Shown piece after piece: positions 1-8,371 of a stretch of DNA of 64,000 nucleotides. A program made the translations under genes and the position numbers. The notes under the pieces were generated by a model. The model was not told the origin of the DNA. It ran no database searches and saw only the letters and a program-made list of their open reading frames with translations. How positions within the stretch are numbered: the stretch's first letter is position 1; every line of letters starts with the position of its first letter. Origin of the DNA: Mesorhizobium sp. LSJC280B00 (GTDB lineage: Bacteria; Pseudomonadota; Alphaproteobacteria; Rhizobiales; Rhizobiaceae); the NCBI RefSeq assembly GCF_000502835.1, contig NZ_AYVL01000008.1, positions 93,531 through 157,530 on the forward strand, read 5' to 3'.

Positions 1-183
1 TCGATCTACGTTGCGGTCGCTGACGCAGACGCGGCATACGCGCGGGCAAAGACCGCCGGCGCCGAGATTCTGGAAGAACTCACCGACCGCGACTATGGCA
101 GCCGCGAATTCATCTGCCGCGATCCGGAAGGCAATGTCTGGTCGTTCGGCACCTACTGGCCGAAGGCTGACGAGAAAGCATGA
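1..183 (+). CDS. VOC (glyoxalase/bleomycin-resistance fold) family protein, C-terminal fragment
   Basis: The window opens inside this gene, and only the last 60 codons before a TGA are present. The fragment has the typical end of a VOC-superfamily protein: a helix with alternating Ala, then SREFICRDPEGNVWSFGTY, where the Glu-Gly-Asn and Trp-Ser-Phe-Gly pattern is the last beta-strand pair of the fold. Family members bind a metal or a small hydrophobic ligand and include dioxygenases and resistance proteins, so no reaction can be assigned. The start lies upstream of the window. Confidence 0.75.
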   Translation, partial: SIYVAVADADAAYARAKTAGAEILEELTDRDYGSREFICRDPEGNVWSFGTYWPKADEKA

Positions 184-224
184 TCCCGAAAAGTGGAGAC
201 CGGTTTTCGGACAAGATCATGCTC
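179..224. repeat. Palindromic intergenic repeat, GATCCCGAAAA type
   Basis: It begins within the stop codon of the VOC gene. The ends TGATCC(CGAAAA) and GGACAAGATCATGC can pair around a GGTTTTCGG core. A shorter relative lies at 63008-63046. I recognise this as a common dispersed extragenic palindrome of Mesorhizobium/Rhizobiales genomes. It lies between the convergent ends of the VOC gene and cobQ, so it may also act as a stop for transcription. Confidence 0.5.
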
Positions 225-235
225 AAGCAAAGTAT

Positions 236-1705
236 CTAACGCGCCAGCCCAAAAATCGCGTCGCAGTCGAGGTGGGTTTCCAGTTCGGCTGCGATCTCGT
301 CCAGTGCCCGTTCGACCTCGGCGCGGTAGTCGATGCCGCCGCCCTTGACGCCAAGGCTTTCGAGGAATTTCGCCCGGAAGGCATCGGCGGAAAACAGCCC
401 GTGCATATAGGTGCCCAGCACCTTGCCGTCGGCCGAGATAGCACCGTCATCGATGCCGTTGATAACGGCGGACGGCCGCAGCGTATCCGGACCTGTGGTG
501 CGGCCGAGATGGATCTCGTAGCCCTCGAGCGGCAGATCGAACGGCACCGAGCGCGCGCTGACGTTGCGCACCGTCTTTTCCGGCTCCATCACCGTTTCGA
601 CGTCGAGCAGCCCGAGGCCTTGCGTTTCTGTAACGCTGCCCTCGATGCCGTCGGGATCGCGCACGCTACGACCAAGCATCTGGAAGCCGCCGCAAATGCC
701 GACGATATGACCACCGCGTTTCCTATGCGCGGCAAGGTCGCGGTCCCAGCCGTTCTCGCGAAATTTCAGGAGATCGCCGATCGTCGACTTCGAGCCGGGA
801 ATGACCACCAGACCCGCATCTTCGGGCAAGCGCTCACCAGGCGGCACGAACACCACCTCGACCTGCGGTTCGGCCTTGAGCGGGTCGAGATCGTCGAAAT
901 TGGCGATGCGCGAGAGCATCGGCACGGCAACCTTCAGCGCGCGCTTCTCGCCGGACGCCAGTCGTTCGAGCACGACGGAATCTTCCGATGGCAGCCGCGC
1001 CGCCGCCTTCAGCCACGGCACGACGCCAAAACAGCGCCAGCCGGTGAATTTTTCGATCGCCTCGATGCCATCGTCGAACAGCGAGACATCGCCGCGGAAC
1101 TTGTTGATAAGGTAGCCGACGATCATGCGCCGGTCCTCGTCCGGCAGGATCAGATGGGTGCCCGCGACCGAGGCGATGACGCCGCCGCGATCGATATCGC
1201 CGACCAGGATCACCGGCACGCCGGCGCGCGTCGCAAAGCCCATATTGGCAATGTCGTGGCTCCTGAGATTGATCTCGGCCGGCGATCCCGCGCCCTCGAC
1301 AATGACTAGGTCGGCGCCCTCGCCGACCGTCGCCCAGGAGTCCAGCACCGCATCCATCAGCCGGCCCTTCAGCGCCTGGTAGTCGCGCGCCCGCGCCTCG
1401 CCGAACACCTTGCCCTGCACGACGACTTGAGCGCCGACATCGGTCTGCGGCTTGAGCAGCACCGGGTTCATGTGGATCGTCGGCGCCACGCCGCAGGCGA
1501 TCGCCTGCAGCCATTGGGCGCGGCCGATCTCGCCGCCGCCTGAATCGCCTGGAATATCGGCGACGGCGGCGTTGTTGGACATGTTCTGCGGCTTGAACGG
1601 CCGCACCTTCAAGCCGCGCTTCTTCGCCGCGCGGCACAGACCGGCGACGAGCACCGTCTTGCCGACATCCGAACCCGTGCCCTGCAGCATGATCGCCTTG
1701 GCCAT
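236..1705 (-). CDS. cobQ: Cobyric acid synthase (adenosylcobyrinate a,c-diamide amidotransferase)
   Basis: Amidates side chains b, d, e and g of the corrin ring with glutamine and ATP in the cytoplasm, giving cobyric acid on the aerobic B12 route. The 489-residue length is normal. The N-terminal dethiobiotin-synthetase-like ATPase domain shows GTGSDVGKT at residues 9-17. The C-terminal class I glutaminase domain shows GICGGFQMLG with nucleophile Cys338 and the partner His435 in YMHGLF. It begins 2 bp after the cupin gene stop on the same strand, so the two are probably co-transcribed. A B12 gene fits a window holding several corrinoid-dependent proteins, although no cobalamin riboswitch is visible upstream. 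Confidence 0.96.
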   Translation of the reverse strand: MAKAIMLQGTGSDVGKTVLVAGLCRAAKKRGLKVRPFKPQNMSNNAAVADIPGDSGGGEIGRAQWLQAIACGVAPTIHMNPVLLKPQTDVGAQVVVQGKVFGEARARDYQALKGRLMDAVLDSWATVGEGADLVIVEGAGSPAEINLRSHDIANMGFATRAGVPVILVGDIDRGGVIASVAGTHLILPDEDRRMIVGYLINKFRGDVSLFDDGIEAIEKFTGWRCFGVVPWLKAAARLPSEDSVVLERLASGEKRALKVAVPMLSRIANFDDLDPLKAEPQVEVVFVPPGERLPEDAGLVVIPGSKSTIGDLLKFRENGWDRDLAAHRKRGGHIVGICGGFQMLGRSVRDPDGIEGSVTETQGLGLLDVETVMEPEKTVRNVSARSVPFDLPLEGYEIHLGRTTGPDTLRPSAVINGIDDGAISADGKVLGTYMHGLFSADAFRAKFLESLGVKGGGIDYRAEVERALDEIAAELETHLDCDAIFGLAR

Positions 1706-1707
1706 TA

Positions 1708-2322
1708 TCAGCCCCTGCCCTGCGCAACAGTTCCGGTGATCGTCGACTTGGCCGCCAGTGGCCCGCCACGCCAGAGATAGAGCGCCAGCAGCGGCTCCTT
1801 GCCGGTGCGCATGGCGTGGTTGATGTCAGAGGCATGGTGGATCACCTCGCCCGCCGCTCGAAGGCGAAAACCGCCGTCGCCCATGCGCCATTCGGTGCCG
1901 CCGGTCAGCGGGATGTAGATCTCCTCCGCGACATGGTGATGATCGGGGTAGACGATGTCGGGTCCAAGGATCAGCAGGCCGGCCGCAACCTCGTCATTGA
2001 CGAAATGCCCGCGTGTACCGAACACCTCCAGCCAGCCGTAATTGTCGATGAAAACCTTGCCGAAATCCGCCTCGCCATAGGTTTGCCCCCAGCGCAGATC
2101 GCCGCGACGCTCCGCAACCAGCCGCGCCAGCGGCTTGGCCGCAGCGGGAGCGAGTTCGACGATACGGTCGAGCTGAAGGAGACAAGGCAGTGCATGCGGT
2201 TCGAGCGGCCGGCTTGGCATGTCCCAGCCGATTCGGGCCACGGCGTCGCGCACCAGCGCATCATCGAACGTCTGGAGATAGGCATGGAAGCGTCCAAGCA
2301 GTTCGTCGAAATTTGTCGTCAC
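1708..2322 (-). CDS. Cupin protein of the dimethylsulfoniopropionate-lyase-like (DLL/DddL-type) family
   Basis: A 204-residue single-domain cupin. The two cupin motifs are intact: YPDHHHVAEEIYIPLTGG at about 125-142 supplies the His/His/Glu/Tyr metal set, and GEVIHHASDINHAM at about 158-171 supplies the last His (about 169). Together with the preceding FGTRGHF and FIDNYGW blocks, this is the pattern of the DMSP_lyase Pfam family (DddL, DddQ, DddW, DddK relatives). Known members cleave DMSP to DMS and acrylate with a bound divalent metal, but many soil homologues are untested, so the substrate is open. I chose the GTG at 2322 because GGAG lies 6 nt upstream; a GTG at 2349 would add nine residues without a good ribosome site. 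Confidence 0.75.
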   Translation of the reverse strand: MTTNFDELLGRFHAYLQTFDDALVRDAVARIGWDMPSRPLEPHALPCLLQLDRIVELAPAAAKPLARLVAERRGDLRWGQTYGEADFGKVFIDNYGWLEVFGTRGHFVNDEVAAGLLILGPDIVYPDHHHVAEEIYIPLTGGTEWRMGDGGFRLRAAGEVIHHASDINHAMRTGKEPLLALYLWRGGPLAAKSTITGTVAQGRG

Positions 2323-2473
2323 ACTTTGCTCCAAAGCGCATTCGCACACAGCCGCTGCCCAGATGGTTGGATGGAGACGATCGGGTTGCGCGGCGGCATC
2401 ATTGGTCTAGATTGGACTGCGCGCAAAGCCAAAAACGACAGGCCAGCAGGCCGGAAACATCAGGGAGCACGCC

Positions 2474-3640
2474 ATGGACGCCGCTGTCGATGCGGGCACC
2501 AGCCAGTTCGAACTCAACGAAGACCAGCGCGCCATCCAGGAGATGGCGCAAGCCTTCGCCGCCGACCGTGTGGCGCCGAACGCACTCGACTGGGATCGCA
2601 ACAAGTATTTCCCCGCCGATGTGATCCGCGAGACAGGTCCGCTCGGCCTTGGCGGCATCTATGTCCGCGAGGATGTCGGCGGCTCGGGGCTCGGCCGGCT
2701 CGACGCCGTGCTGATCTTCGAAGCGCTTTCGCGGGCCGATCCGGCGTTTTCCGCCTTCATCTCGATCCACAATATGGCGGCATCGATGATCGACCGCTTC
2801 GGCAGCGACGAGCAATGTCGGCGCTTCCTGCCGAAGCTGACCTCGATGGAATGGCTGGCCAGCTACTGCCTGACCGAGCCGGGTTCGGGATCCGATGCCG
2901 CGGCGCTGAAGACGCGTGCGGTCAAAAGCGGCGGCGATTATGTGCTGAACGGCGCCAAGCAGTTTATCTCCGGTGCCGGCGACAGCGACCTCTATGTCGT
3001 CATGGCGCGCACCGGCGCCGACGGGCCGAAAGGCATTTCCACCTTCGTCGTGCCGAACGATGCGCCCGGCCTTTCCTTCGGCGCCAACGAGCGCAAGATG
3101 GGCTGGCACATGCAGTCGACCCGCCAGGTCGTCTTCGAGGACTGCAAGGTGCCGGCGGAAAACCTGCTGTCGGTCGAGGGCGCCGGTTTCGGCATCGCCA
3201 TGGCCGGGTTGGACGGCGGCCGGTTGAACATCGCTGCCTGCTCGCTCGGCGGCGCGCAATCGGCGCTCGACAAGGCACTCGCCTACACCGCCGAACGCAA
3301 GGCTTTCGGCTCGAAGATCAACCAGTTCCAGGCGCTGCAGTTCAAGCTCGCCGACATGGAGACCGAACTGCAGGCAGCGCGCGTCTTCCTCTACACCGCC
3401 GCCTCGAAGCTCGACCGCAACGCGCCGGATGCCTCGAAATGGTCGGCGATGGCCAAGCGCTTCGTCACCGACACCGGCTTCAACGTCGCCAACGACGCCC
3501 TGCAGCTGCATGGCGGCTATGGTTACCTGCACGACTACGGCATCGAGAAGCTGGTGCGGGACCTGCGTGTCCACCAGATCCTCGAAGGCACCAACGAGAT
3601 CATGCGCGTCATCATCGCTCGCGCGCTGATCGGACGATAG
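2474..3640 (+). CDS. Acyl-CoA dehydrogenase, isobutyryl-CoA dehydrogenase-like
   Basis: A FAD-dependent acyl-CoA dehydrogenase of 388 residues, a normal length for the family. YCLTEPGSGSDAAA in the middle domain contacts FAD. RKAFGSKINQFQALQFKLADM starts the C-terminal helical domain. QILEGTNEIMR at about 369-379 carries the expected catalytic Glu (about 371). A GGGAG ribosome site precedes the ATG. It stands divergent from the cupin gene and upstream of mmsB on the same strand, so the likely job is isobutyryl-CoA to methacrylyl-CoA in valine breakdown. Other short branched-chain substrates are possible from sequence alone. Confidence 0.88.
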   Translation: MDAAVDAGTSQFELNEDQRAIQEMAQAFAADRVAPNALDWDRNKYFPADVIRETGPLGLGGIYVREDVGGSGLGRLDAVLIFEALSRADPAFSAFISIHNMAASMIDRFGSDEQCRRFLPKLTSMEWLASYCLTEPGSGSDAAALKTRAVKSGGDYVLNGAKQFISGAGDSDLYVVMARTGADGPKGISTFVVPNDAPGLSFGANERKMGWHMQSTRQVVFEDCKVPAENLLSVEGAGFGIAMAGLDGGRLNIAACSLGGAQSALDKALAYTAERKAFGSKINQFQALQFKLADMETELQAARVFLYTAASKLDRNAPDASKWSAMAKRFVTDTGFNVANDALQLHGGYGYLHDYGIEKLVRDLRVHQILEGTNEIMRVIIARALIGR

Positions 3641-3647
3641 AGAATTT

Positions 3648-3798
3648 AGTGAATAGTGAATGGTGAATGGTGAATGGTGCATGGTGAATGGTGAGGCTAT
3701 CATATAGACCATGAGGTAATACATGATCCATACTGACTACTTACTACTGACTACTGACTACTGACTACTGACTATTCACTATTCACTATTCACTATTC
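3648..3798. repeat. Heptamer tandem repeats forming a long imperfect inverted repeat
   Basis: The left array (3648-3694) is built of repeated GTGAATG/GTGAATA units. The right array (about 3731-3798) is built of TGACTAC units followed by ATTCACT units. The GTGAATA/GTGAATG units are the reverse complement of the ATTCACT units, so the two arrays can fold on each other around a spacer with ATCATATAGACCATGAGG. The block fills the gap between the acyl-CoA dehydrogenase and mmsB, is far more AT-rich than its surroundings, and leaves mmsB its own GGAG ribosome site at 3806-3809. Confidence 0.85.
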
Positions 3799-3816
3799 CA
3801 CTCACGGAGCGCCATT

Positions 3817-4701
3817 ATGACCACCATCGCCTTCATCGGCCTCGGCAATATGGGCAATCCGATGGCCTCCAACCTGGTCAAGGCCGGATATGCCGTGCAC
3901 GGCTTCGACCTGGTGCCGGAGAACCTCGTCATCGCCAGGGAACACGGCGTCGTCGTCATGGCCAACGCCGTTGCGGCGGTGAAAGACGCCGATGCGGTCA
4001 TCACCATGTTGCCGGCCGGCAAGCATGTTCTGTCGGTTTACGCAGACATAGCGTCCAAGGCAAAAAAAGGCGCGCTGTTCATCGATTCCTCGACCATCGA
4101 TGTCGAGTCGGCTCGAAAGGCCCATGCCATCGCCGCCAAGCACGGGTTGCTGTCGATCGACGCGCCGGTCTCCGGCGGCACGGGCGGTGCGGCGGCCGGC
4201 ACGCTGACCTTCATGGCCGGCGGTTCGAAGGATGCCTTCGCCAAGGCCGAACCAATCCTCAAGCCGATGGCCGGCCGCATCGTTCATTGCGGCGACGACG
4301 GCGCCGGACAGGCGGCGAAGATCTGCAACAATATGATTTTGGGCATTTCGATGATCGGCGTTGCCGAGGCCTTCGTGCTGGCGGAAAAGCTCGGCCTGTC
4401 GCACCAGGCGCTGTTCGACGTCGCCTCGACCTCGTCCGGCCAGTGCTGGTCGCTGACCACCTATTGCCCGGTGCCCGGCCCGGTGCCGACATCGCCCGCC
4501 AACAATGGCTATAAGCCTGGGTTCGCGGCGGCACTGATGCTGAAGGACCTCAAACTGTCGCAGGAGGCCGCACAGAGCGTCGGTGCGGCAACGCCGCTCG
4601 GCGCCGAGGCAGCCCAGCTCTATGCGCTGTTCAACGCACAAGGGAATGCCGGCGCGGATTTTTCCGGCATCATTAATTTCCTCCGTGGTAACCCGGCGTA
4701 A
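3817..4701 (+). CDS. mmsB: 3-hydroxyisobutyrate dehydrogenase
   Basis: NAD-dependent oxidation of 3-hydroxyisobutyrate to methylmalonate semialdehyde in valine catabolism. The 294-residue protein starts with a Rossmann motif GLGNMGNPMASNL (residues 8-20). It has the substrate loop DAPVSGGTGGA at about 115-125 and the catalytic Lys168 and Asn172 in AGQAAKICNNM, all diagnostic of the 3-HIBADH family. A GGAG site lies ahead of the ATG. It follows the acyl-CoA dehydrogenase, with no hydrolase or hydratase gene beside it, so the pathway is only partly clustered here. Confidence 0.93.
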   Translation: MTTIAFIGLGNMGNPMASNLVKAGYAVHGFDLVPENLVIAREHGVVVMANAVAAVKDADAVITMLPAGKHVLSVYADIASKAKKGALFIDSSTIDVESARKAHAIAAKHGLLSIDAPVSGGTGGAAAGTLTFMAGGSKDAFAKAEPILKPMAGRIVHCGDDGAGQAAKICNNMILGISMIGVAEAFVLAEKLGLSHQALFDVASTSSGQCWSLTTYCPVPGPVPTSPANNGYKPGFAAALMLKDLKLSQEAAQSVGAATPLGAEAAQLYALFNAQGNAGADFSGIINFLRGNPA

Positions 4702-4779
4702 GCTCCAAGTTCACAGGTTTCGATCTGCCCAAAGCGGAAAGCCGGCAAATTTAGATTTGCTTAAGCTCTTGCTAACCCT

Positions 4780-4950
4780 GCAGTAACGATATGCGTTTAA
4801 AACGGATTGCGAGGCGGACATCCGCCCGGCGCTCCGGATCAGGTCTCGCGTACCGGAGCCCGTAAGTTTCGCCGTTAGTTTCGCAAGTGTATTGTTGGCG
4901 AAGCGCCATGCGTATCTGGCAAAGCCGCGTTCCGATGGAGCGCGGTTTTT
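4780..4950 (+). ncRNA. Possible structured small RNA ending in a terminator-like hairpin
   Basis: The roughly 400-base gap between mmsB and the methyltransferase has no convincing ORF but contains three ordered hairpins. GGCGG/CCGCC lies at 4813-4826. A perfect 7-bp GCTCCGG/CCGGAGC stem lies at 4831-4859. CCGCG/CGCGG lies at 4925-4945 and is followed at once by TTTTT. CTTGCT (4768) and TATGCG (4790) could serve as -35 and -10 elements. No known RNA family was recognised. The rest of the gap (4951-5106) shows nothing. Confidence 0.3.
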
Positions 4951-5106
4951 GCGTTTCGCATTCTTCAAGGACAATGAGGCGATCGCCCTGGCGCGTCTCC
5001 AGATGATCGTCGGCGTCGTGGCTGCTGTCCTGAGCTACGTCGACCCACAGGTGGTCGCGCCCCAACCCCCCAGCGCGTCGGTGCCATGGCTCATCGGTCA
5101 GCTACG

Positions 5107-5931
5107 CTACTTGCGTGCGAGCACGACGTGGGCCTCTTGGGGGAACATCAGCTCCCCTTCAGTTGAATAGATTGCCAGCGAAAAATTTAGATCACCGGTG
5201 ATCGCTGCGATGACTGCTTCCCGATGTCCGGCATCCATTCCGCTGACCAGCCCGGCCTGCGGAGTCGCCGCCAATTGTAGTCGCACATATTCCCTTGACG
5301 AGGGAAATCGGATGTTCTGTGTCGTCGTGTGGATGGTCACCTGACGAAATCCCGCCTCGGCCACCAATCGGTAAAGCTCGTCCGCATCAGCGAGTGAATG
5401 CTCAGACCTTTTCGTTGCCGAAGCGCCTGGACCGAGTTGTCGATCCAAGGCATCCGCCAGCGCCTTCGCCGCAGGAGTGTGCTCAATAGCGCTGAAAACG
5501 TTTAAAGCCAGTCGGCCGTCAGGCACCAGAACCCGGAACATCTCACGGAGCGCACTAGATCGATCCGGAAAAAACTGCAGTCCGAGCTGGCAAAGAACCA
5601 GATCGAAGGCGGAGTCAGGGAACGGCATTTCGAGCGCGCTTCCCTCGTGCCAGTCGATACGCGCTCCAGCGCCTCTCGGGAGCGACCGAGCAACGGCGAG
5701 CATGCCCGTATTGATGTCGAGGCCGACGACCTGCCCACTTCCCATACGCTCGGCCGCCGAGCGTGCCACCACGCCGGTGCCGCAAGCTACGTCCAGAATC
5801 CGCTCACCAGATTGAGGCGCAGCACGATCCATCAGGTCCGCAGCCCACAGGGCTGTGATTGCCGGGACTAGGTAGCGCTCGTAGAGGTCGGCGGCGCTGC
5901 CTTCCAGCTGCCACTGCTCCTGTTTGGCCAT
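5107..5931 (-). CDS. Class I SAM-dependent methyltransferase (UbiE/Methyltransf_11 type)
   Basis: A 274-residue protein with the seven-strand SAM fold. ILDVACGTGVVARSA at 45-59 is motif I (SAM binding), VGLDINTGML follows as motif II, and DLVLCQLGLQFFPDRSSALREM is the motif IV/V region that leads into helix E. The methyl acceptor cannot be read from sequence. The ATG at 5931 is preceded by GGGAGGGA at ideal spacing, which I prefer to the ORF start 18 bp upstream. It stands alone, convergent to the region downstream of mmsB. Confidence 0.85.
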   Translation of the reverse strand: MAKQEQWQLEGSAADLYERYLVPAITALWAADLMDRAAPQSGERILDVACGTGVVARSAAERMGSGQVVGLDINTGMLAVARSLPRGAGARIDWHEGSALEMPFPDSAFDLVLCQLGLQFFPDRSSALREMFRVLVPDGRLALNVFSAIEHTPAAKALADALDRQLGPGASATKRSEHSLADADELYRLVAEAGFRQVTIHTTTQNIRFPSSREYVRLQLAATPQAGLVSGMDAGHREAVIAAITGDLNFSLAIYSTEGELMFPQEAHVVLARK

Positions 5932-5979
5932 AGTGTCCCTCCCGCACAACGATCTCGGGCAACGGGCCCGATCGGCGCT

Positions 5980-6345
5980 TCAGCAGCCATCATAAAGCGC
6001 GTGTCTGTCGACTAGCAACCGGGCAATGGAAACCGGCAGGGTGCTATTCTTCTCGTTCCGTATCACAACGGTCTTACACCATCCGCCCCAAGTAGAATCA
6101 AACTCACATTCCACTGTGCACTCCACGCGCGGCATCTCGCCAATATTTACGAGGCCGATATCCACGAGTTTGTAGCGAGCGATCGCCTTTGGATATTTCC
6201 TGAAAACACTCTCAATTTCTGACACGAAGCCCTTGTGCTCTTCTGGAACCGGCCTTTTGAAAGGTGTTTTGGCGTCCTGCGCAAGACATACAGTGATGAC
6301 CGATTGCATAACCAAGGCTAGGATCAAAGAAATGGTGCGCATCAA
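5980..6345 (-). CDS. Hypothetical secreted small protein
   Basis: 121 residues with a clear signal peptide (Met-Arg start, hydrophobic stretch ending in VCLAQDA, cleavage probably after Ala22). The mature part has four Cys, two of them in VECTVECEF, suggesting disulfides in the periplasm. I do not recognise the family. Base composition is visibly lower in GC than the flanking genes. It lies 16 bp downstream of the next small hypothetical gene on the same strand, so the pair may be an acquired two-gene unit. Confidence 0.55.
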   Translation of the reverse strand: MMRTISLILALVMQSVITVCLAQDAKTPFKRPVPEEHKGFVSEIESVFRKYPKAIARYKLVDIGLVNIGEMPRVECTVECEFDSTWGGWCKTVVIRNEKNSTLPVSIARLLVDRHALYDGC

Positions 6346-6361
6346 CTGTCTCCAATACGCC

Positions 6362-6694
6362 TTACGTGGAGAGATGTTTTGATGGTGGATGGCCGCAACT
6401 CCGGGACGGGGGGAAGGCCGTATCGAGGGTAGTCTGCGTCAAACATGGCCCACCATCGCCCGTGTAATCGTTGCACGGGCAGTTGCCGTGCGCCTCTATG
6501 TGCGCGTTGCAAGGGTTCCCGAACCCAAACCCATCATCAGGTAAAGTTACTCCCGCCCGCGCCAGTAGCGCCGCGGCTTCTTTCCGCGCGCTAATGATCA
6601 AGAACGCGGCCTTTTCCAGGGCTTCCGATTGTTCGCGCGTGAGACCTTCCCGAGACAGATATTTAAAGATCCTCGTCTGGCGAACTCTTCGCAT
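6362..6694 (-). CDS. Hypothetical Cys-rich small protein
   Basis: 110 residues. The N-terminal half is helical and charged (EGLTREQSEALEKAAF). The C-terminal half carries Cys and His residues (CPCNDYTGDGGPCL and SCGHPPSKH) that could bind a metal. No family recognised and no signal peptide. It is upstream of, and same-strand with, the secreted hypothetical at 5980-6345, and shares its lower GC content. Coding status rests on the open frame and spacing only. Confidence 0.45.
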   Translation of the reverse strand: MRRVRQTRIFKYLSREGLTREQSEALEKAAFLIISARKEAAALLARAGVTLPDDGFGFGNPCNAHIEAHGNCPCNDYTGDGGPCLTQTTLDTAFPPSRSCGHPPSKHLST

Positions 6695-6751
6695 GAAGCG
6701 GCATTCAATCTCCGGGCGCCCGATTACCGGGCGCCCGGCAAACGTTCCATC

Positions 6752-8131
6752 TTACCGCTTGCGCAAATCTGCTTGCGCCAGGTCGAGCGCCGTGGCGATG
6801 CGGTCGCAGGCCATGTCGATCGTCTCGCGCGTCCAGATCAGCGGCGGCGACAGGATCATCGTGTCGCCGGTAGCGCGCAGCATCATGCCCTGGACAATCG
6901 CGTGGTCGCGAACCATCACCGCCGCGCTGCCGGCCGGCAGGAAGCGCTCCTTGGTCACCTTGTCCTTGACGATCTCGATCGCCCCCATCAGCCCGAACGA
7001 GCGCACCTCGCCGACCAGATCGTGCCCACCGAGACGTTCCTGCAGGGCCCTGGCGAAGTAAGGCCCGGTGTCGTTCCTCACGCGCTCGACCAGGCCTTCG
7101 CGCTCGATGATCTCGAGGTTCTTCAGCGCCACCGCGCAGGCCACCGGATGCCCGGCATAGGTGTAGCCGTGATAGAATTCGCCGCCCTTTTCGACCAGCG
7201 TCGCCGCGATGCGGTCGCCGACCAGCAGCGCCGACAGCGGCTGATAGCCAGAGGTCAGCGCCTTGGCCGTGGTGATGGTGTCGGGCTCGACATCGAAGGC
7301 TTGTGCGGCGAACCACTCGCCTGTGCGGCCATATCCGGTGATGACCTCGTCCAGCATCAGCAGGACATCGTATTTGCGGCAGATGCGCTGCACCTCCGGC
7401 CAATAGCTCATCGGCGGGATCTTCACCCCGCCTGCCCCCATCACCGGCTCGCCGATGAAGGCGGCCACCTTGTCGGCGCCGGCTTCGAGGATCGCGTCCT
7501 CGACCGCTTTTGCCGCGCGCAGGCCGAAATCATGGTCGCTTTCGCCGGGCAGTGCGAGCTCATAGGCATAGGGCATCATCACATGGACGATGTTGGGCAC
7601 GGCGCCGCCGAGCTGCTTGTGCATCAAATCCATGCCGCCGAGCGAGGCGCCGGCGATGGTCGAGCCGTGGTAGCCCATCTTGCGTGAGATGATGCGGTTC
7701 TTCTCGGGCCTGCCTTCCAGCACCCAATAGTGACGGACCAGGCGCAGCGCCGTGTCGTTGGCCTCCGAACCGGACGAGCCGTAGAACACCTGGTTGATGT
7801 GCCTTGGCGCGATCTCCGCCAGCTTTTTCGACAGCAGAACCGGCGTCGGCGTCGAGCATTTGAAGAAAGAGTTGTAGTAGGGCAATTCCTTCATCTGGGC
7901 GTAGGCGGCGTCGGCCAGCTCGTCGCGGCCATAGCCGACATTGACGCACCACAGCCCAGCCATGCCGTCGAGGATTTCCGTCCCTTCGGCATCATAGATG
8001 AACGGCCCGTTGGCGTGGGTGATGATGCGCGAGCCGGTCTCGCGCATCTCTTTGTGGTCGGTGAACGGATGAAGGTGATGCGCGGCATCGATCTGCTGAA
8101 GCTGCTTCAGCGAATAATTCTGGTAGGTCAT
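6752..8131 (-). CDS. Class III pyridoxal-phosphate aminotransferase
   Basis: 459 residues, the usual length for omega-amino acid:pyruvate or putrescine-type transaminases. The Gly-Ser-Ala/Ser patch GSSGSEANDTALR (118-130) binds the PLP phosphate, LDEVITGYGRTG (260-271) contains the PLP-contacting Asp, and Lys290 in TTAKALTSGY is the Schiff-base lysine. WCVNVGYGRDELADAA near the N-terminus is typical of the beta-alanine/taurine/polyamine:pyruvate group, but the amino donor is not determined. The ATG at 8131 has AGAGGAAAG upstream. The 240-bp stretch between it and the peptidase gene shows no gene. Confidence 0.9.
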   Translation of the reverse strand: MTYQNYSLKQLQQIDAAHHLHPFTDHKEMRETGSRIITHANGPFIYDAEGTEILDGMAGLWCVNVGYGRDELADAAYAQMKELPYYNSFFKCSTPTPVLLSKKLAEIAPRHINQVFYGSSGSEANDTALRLVRHYWVLEGRPEKNRIISRKMGYHGSTIAGASLGGMDLMHKQLGGAVPNIVHVMMPYAYELALPGESDHDFGLRAAKAVEDAILEAGADKVAAFIGEPVMGAGGVKIPPMSYWPEVQRICRKYDVLLMLDEVITGYGRTGEWFAAQAFDVEPDTITTAKALTSGYQPLSALLVGDRIAATLVEKGGEFYHGYTYAGHPVACAVALKNLEIIEREGLVERVRNDTGPYFARALQERLGGHDLVGEVRSFGLMGAIEIVKDKVTKERFLPAGSAAVMVRDHAIVQGMMLRATGDTMILSPPLIWTRETIDMACDRIATALDLAQADLRKR

Positions 8132-8371
8132 GTCTGGTCTTTCCTCTTGAACCAATCCGGCAGCTTTCGCGCCGGGGCGGATTCGTCAGAGGACAGCGGG
8201 CGGCGAATAGCCGATGCGAGCGCAGAGCCGCAACAGCTCGGCGCGTAGCGTGCGCGACGACGGCGTCACCGCCACCCCAAATGCGCAACCCGATTTCGCC
8301 AGCCGAGCCATGCATGCACCTTAGGCTGCCTCGAGCCCTCAGTTCAAGCCGTGCCGGTCAAGCGACGCCGG

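Noticed and set aside
11..1309. 432-codon plus-strand ORF opposite cobQ
   Set aside because: It is antisense to a complete CobQ with all motifs and its own translation is Arg/His/Asp-rich without any domain; typical shadow of a high-GC gene.
1706..2473. Cobalamin riboswitch near cobQ
   Set aside because: No B12-box-like core (GCCACTG-type) or long leader is present in the gap before the cupin or in front of other corrinoid genes.
2399..3724. 441-codon minus-strand ORF opposite the acyl-CoA dehydrogenase
   Set aside because: The translated sequence is a low-complexity shadow and begins in the heptamer repeats; the plus-strand gene carries all family motifs.
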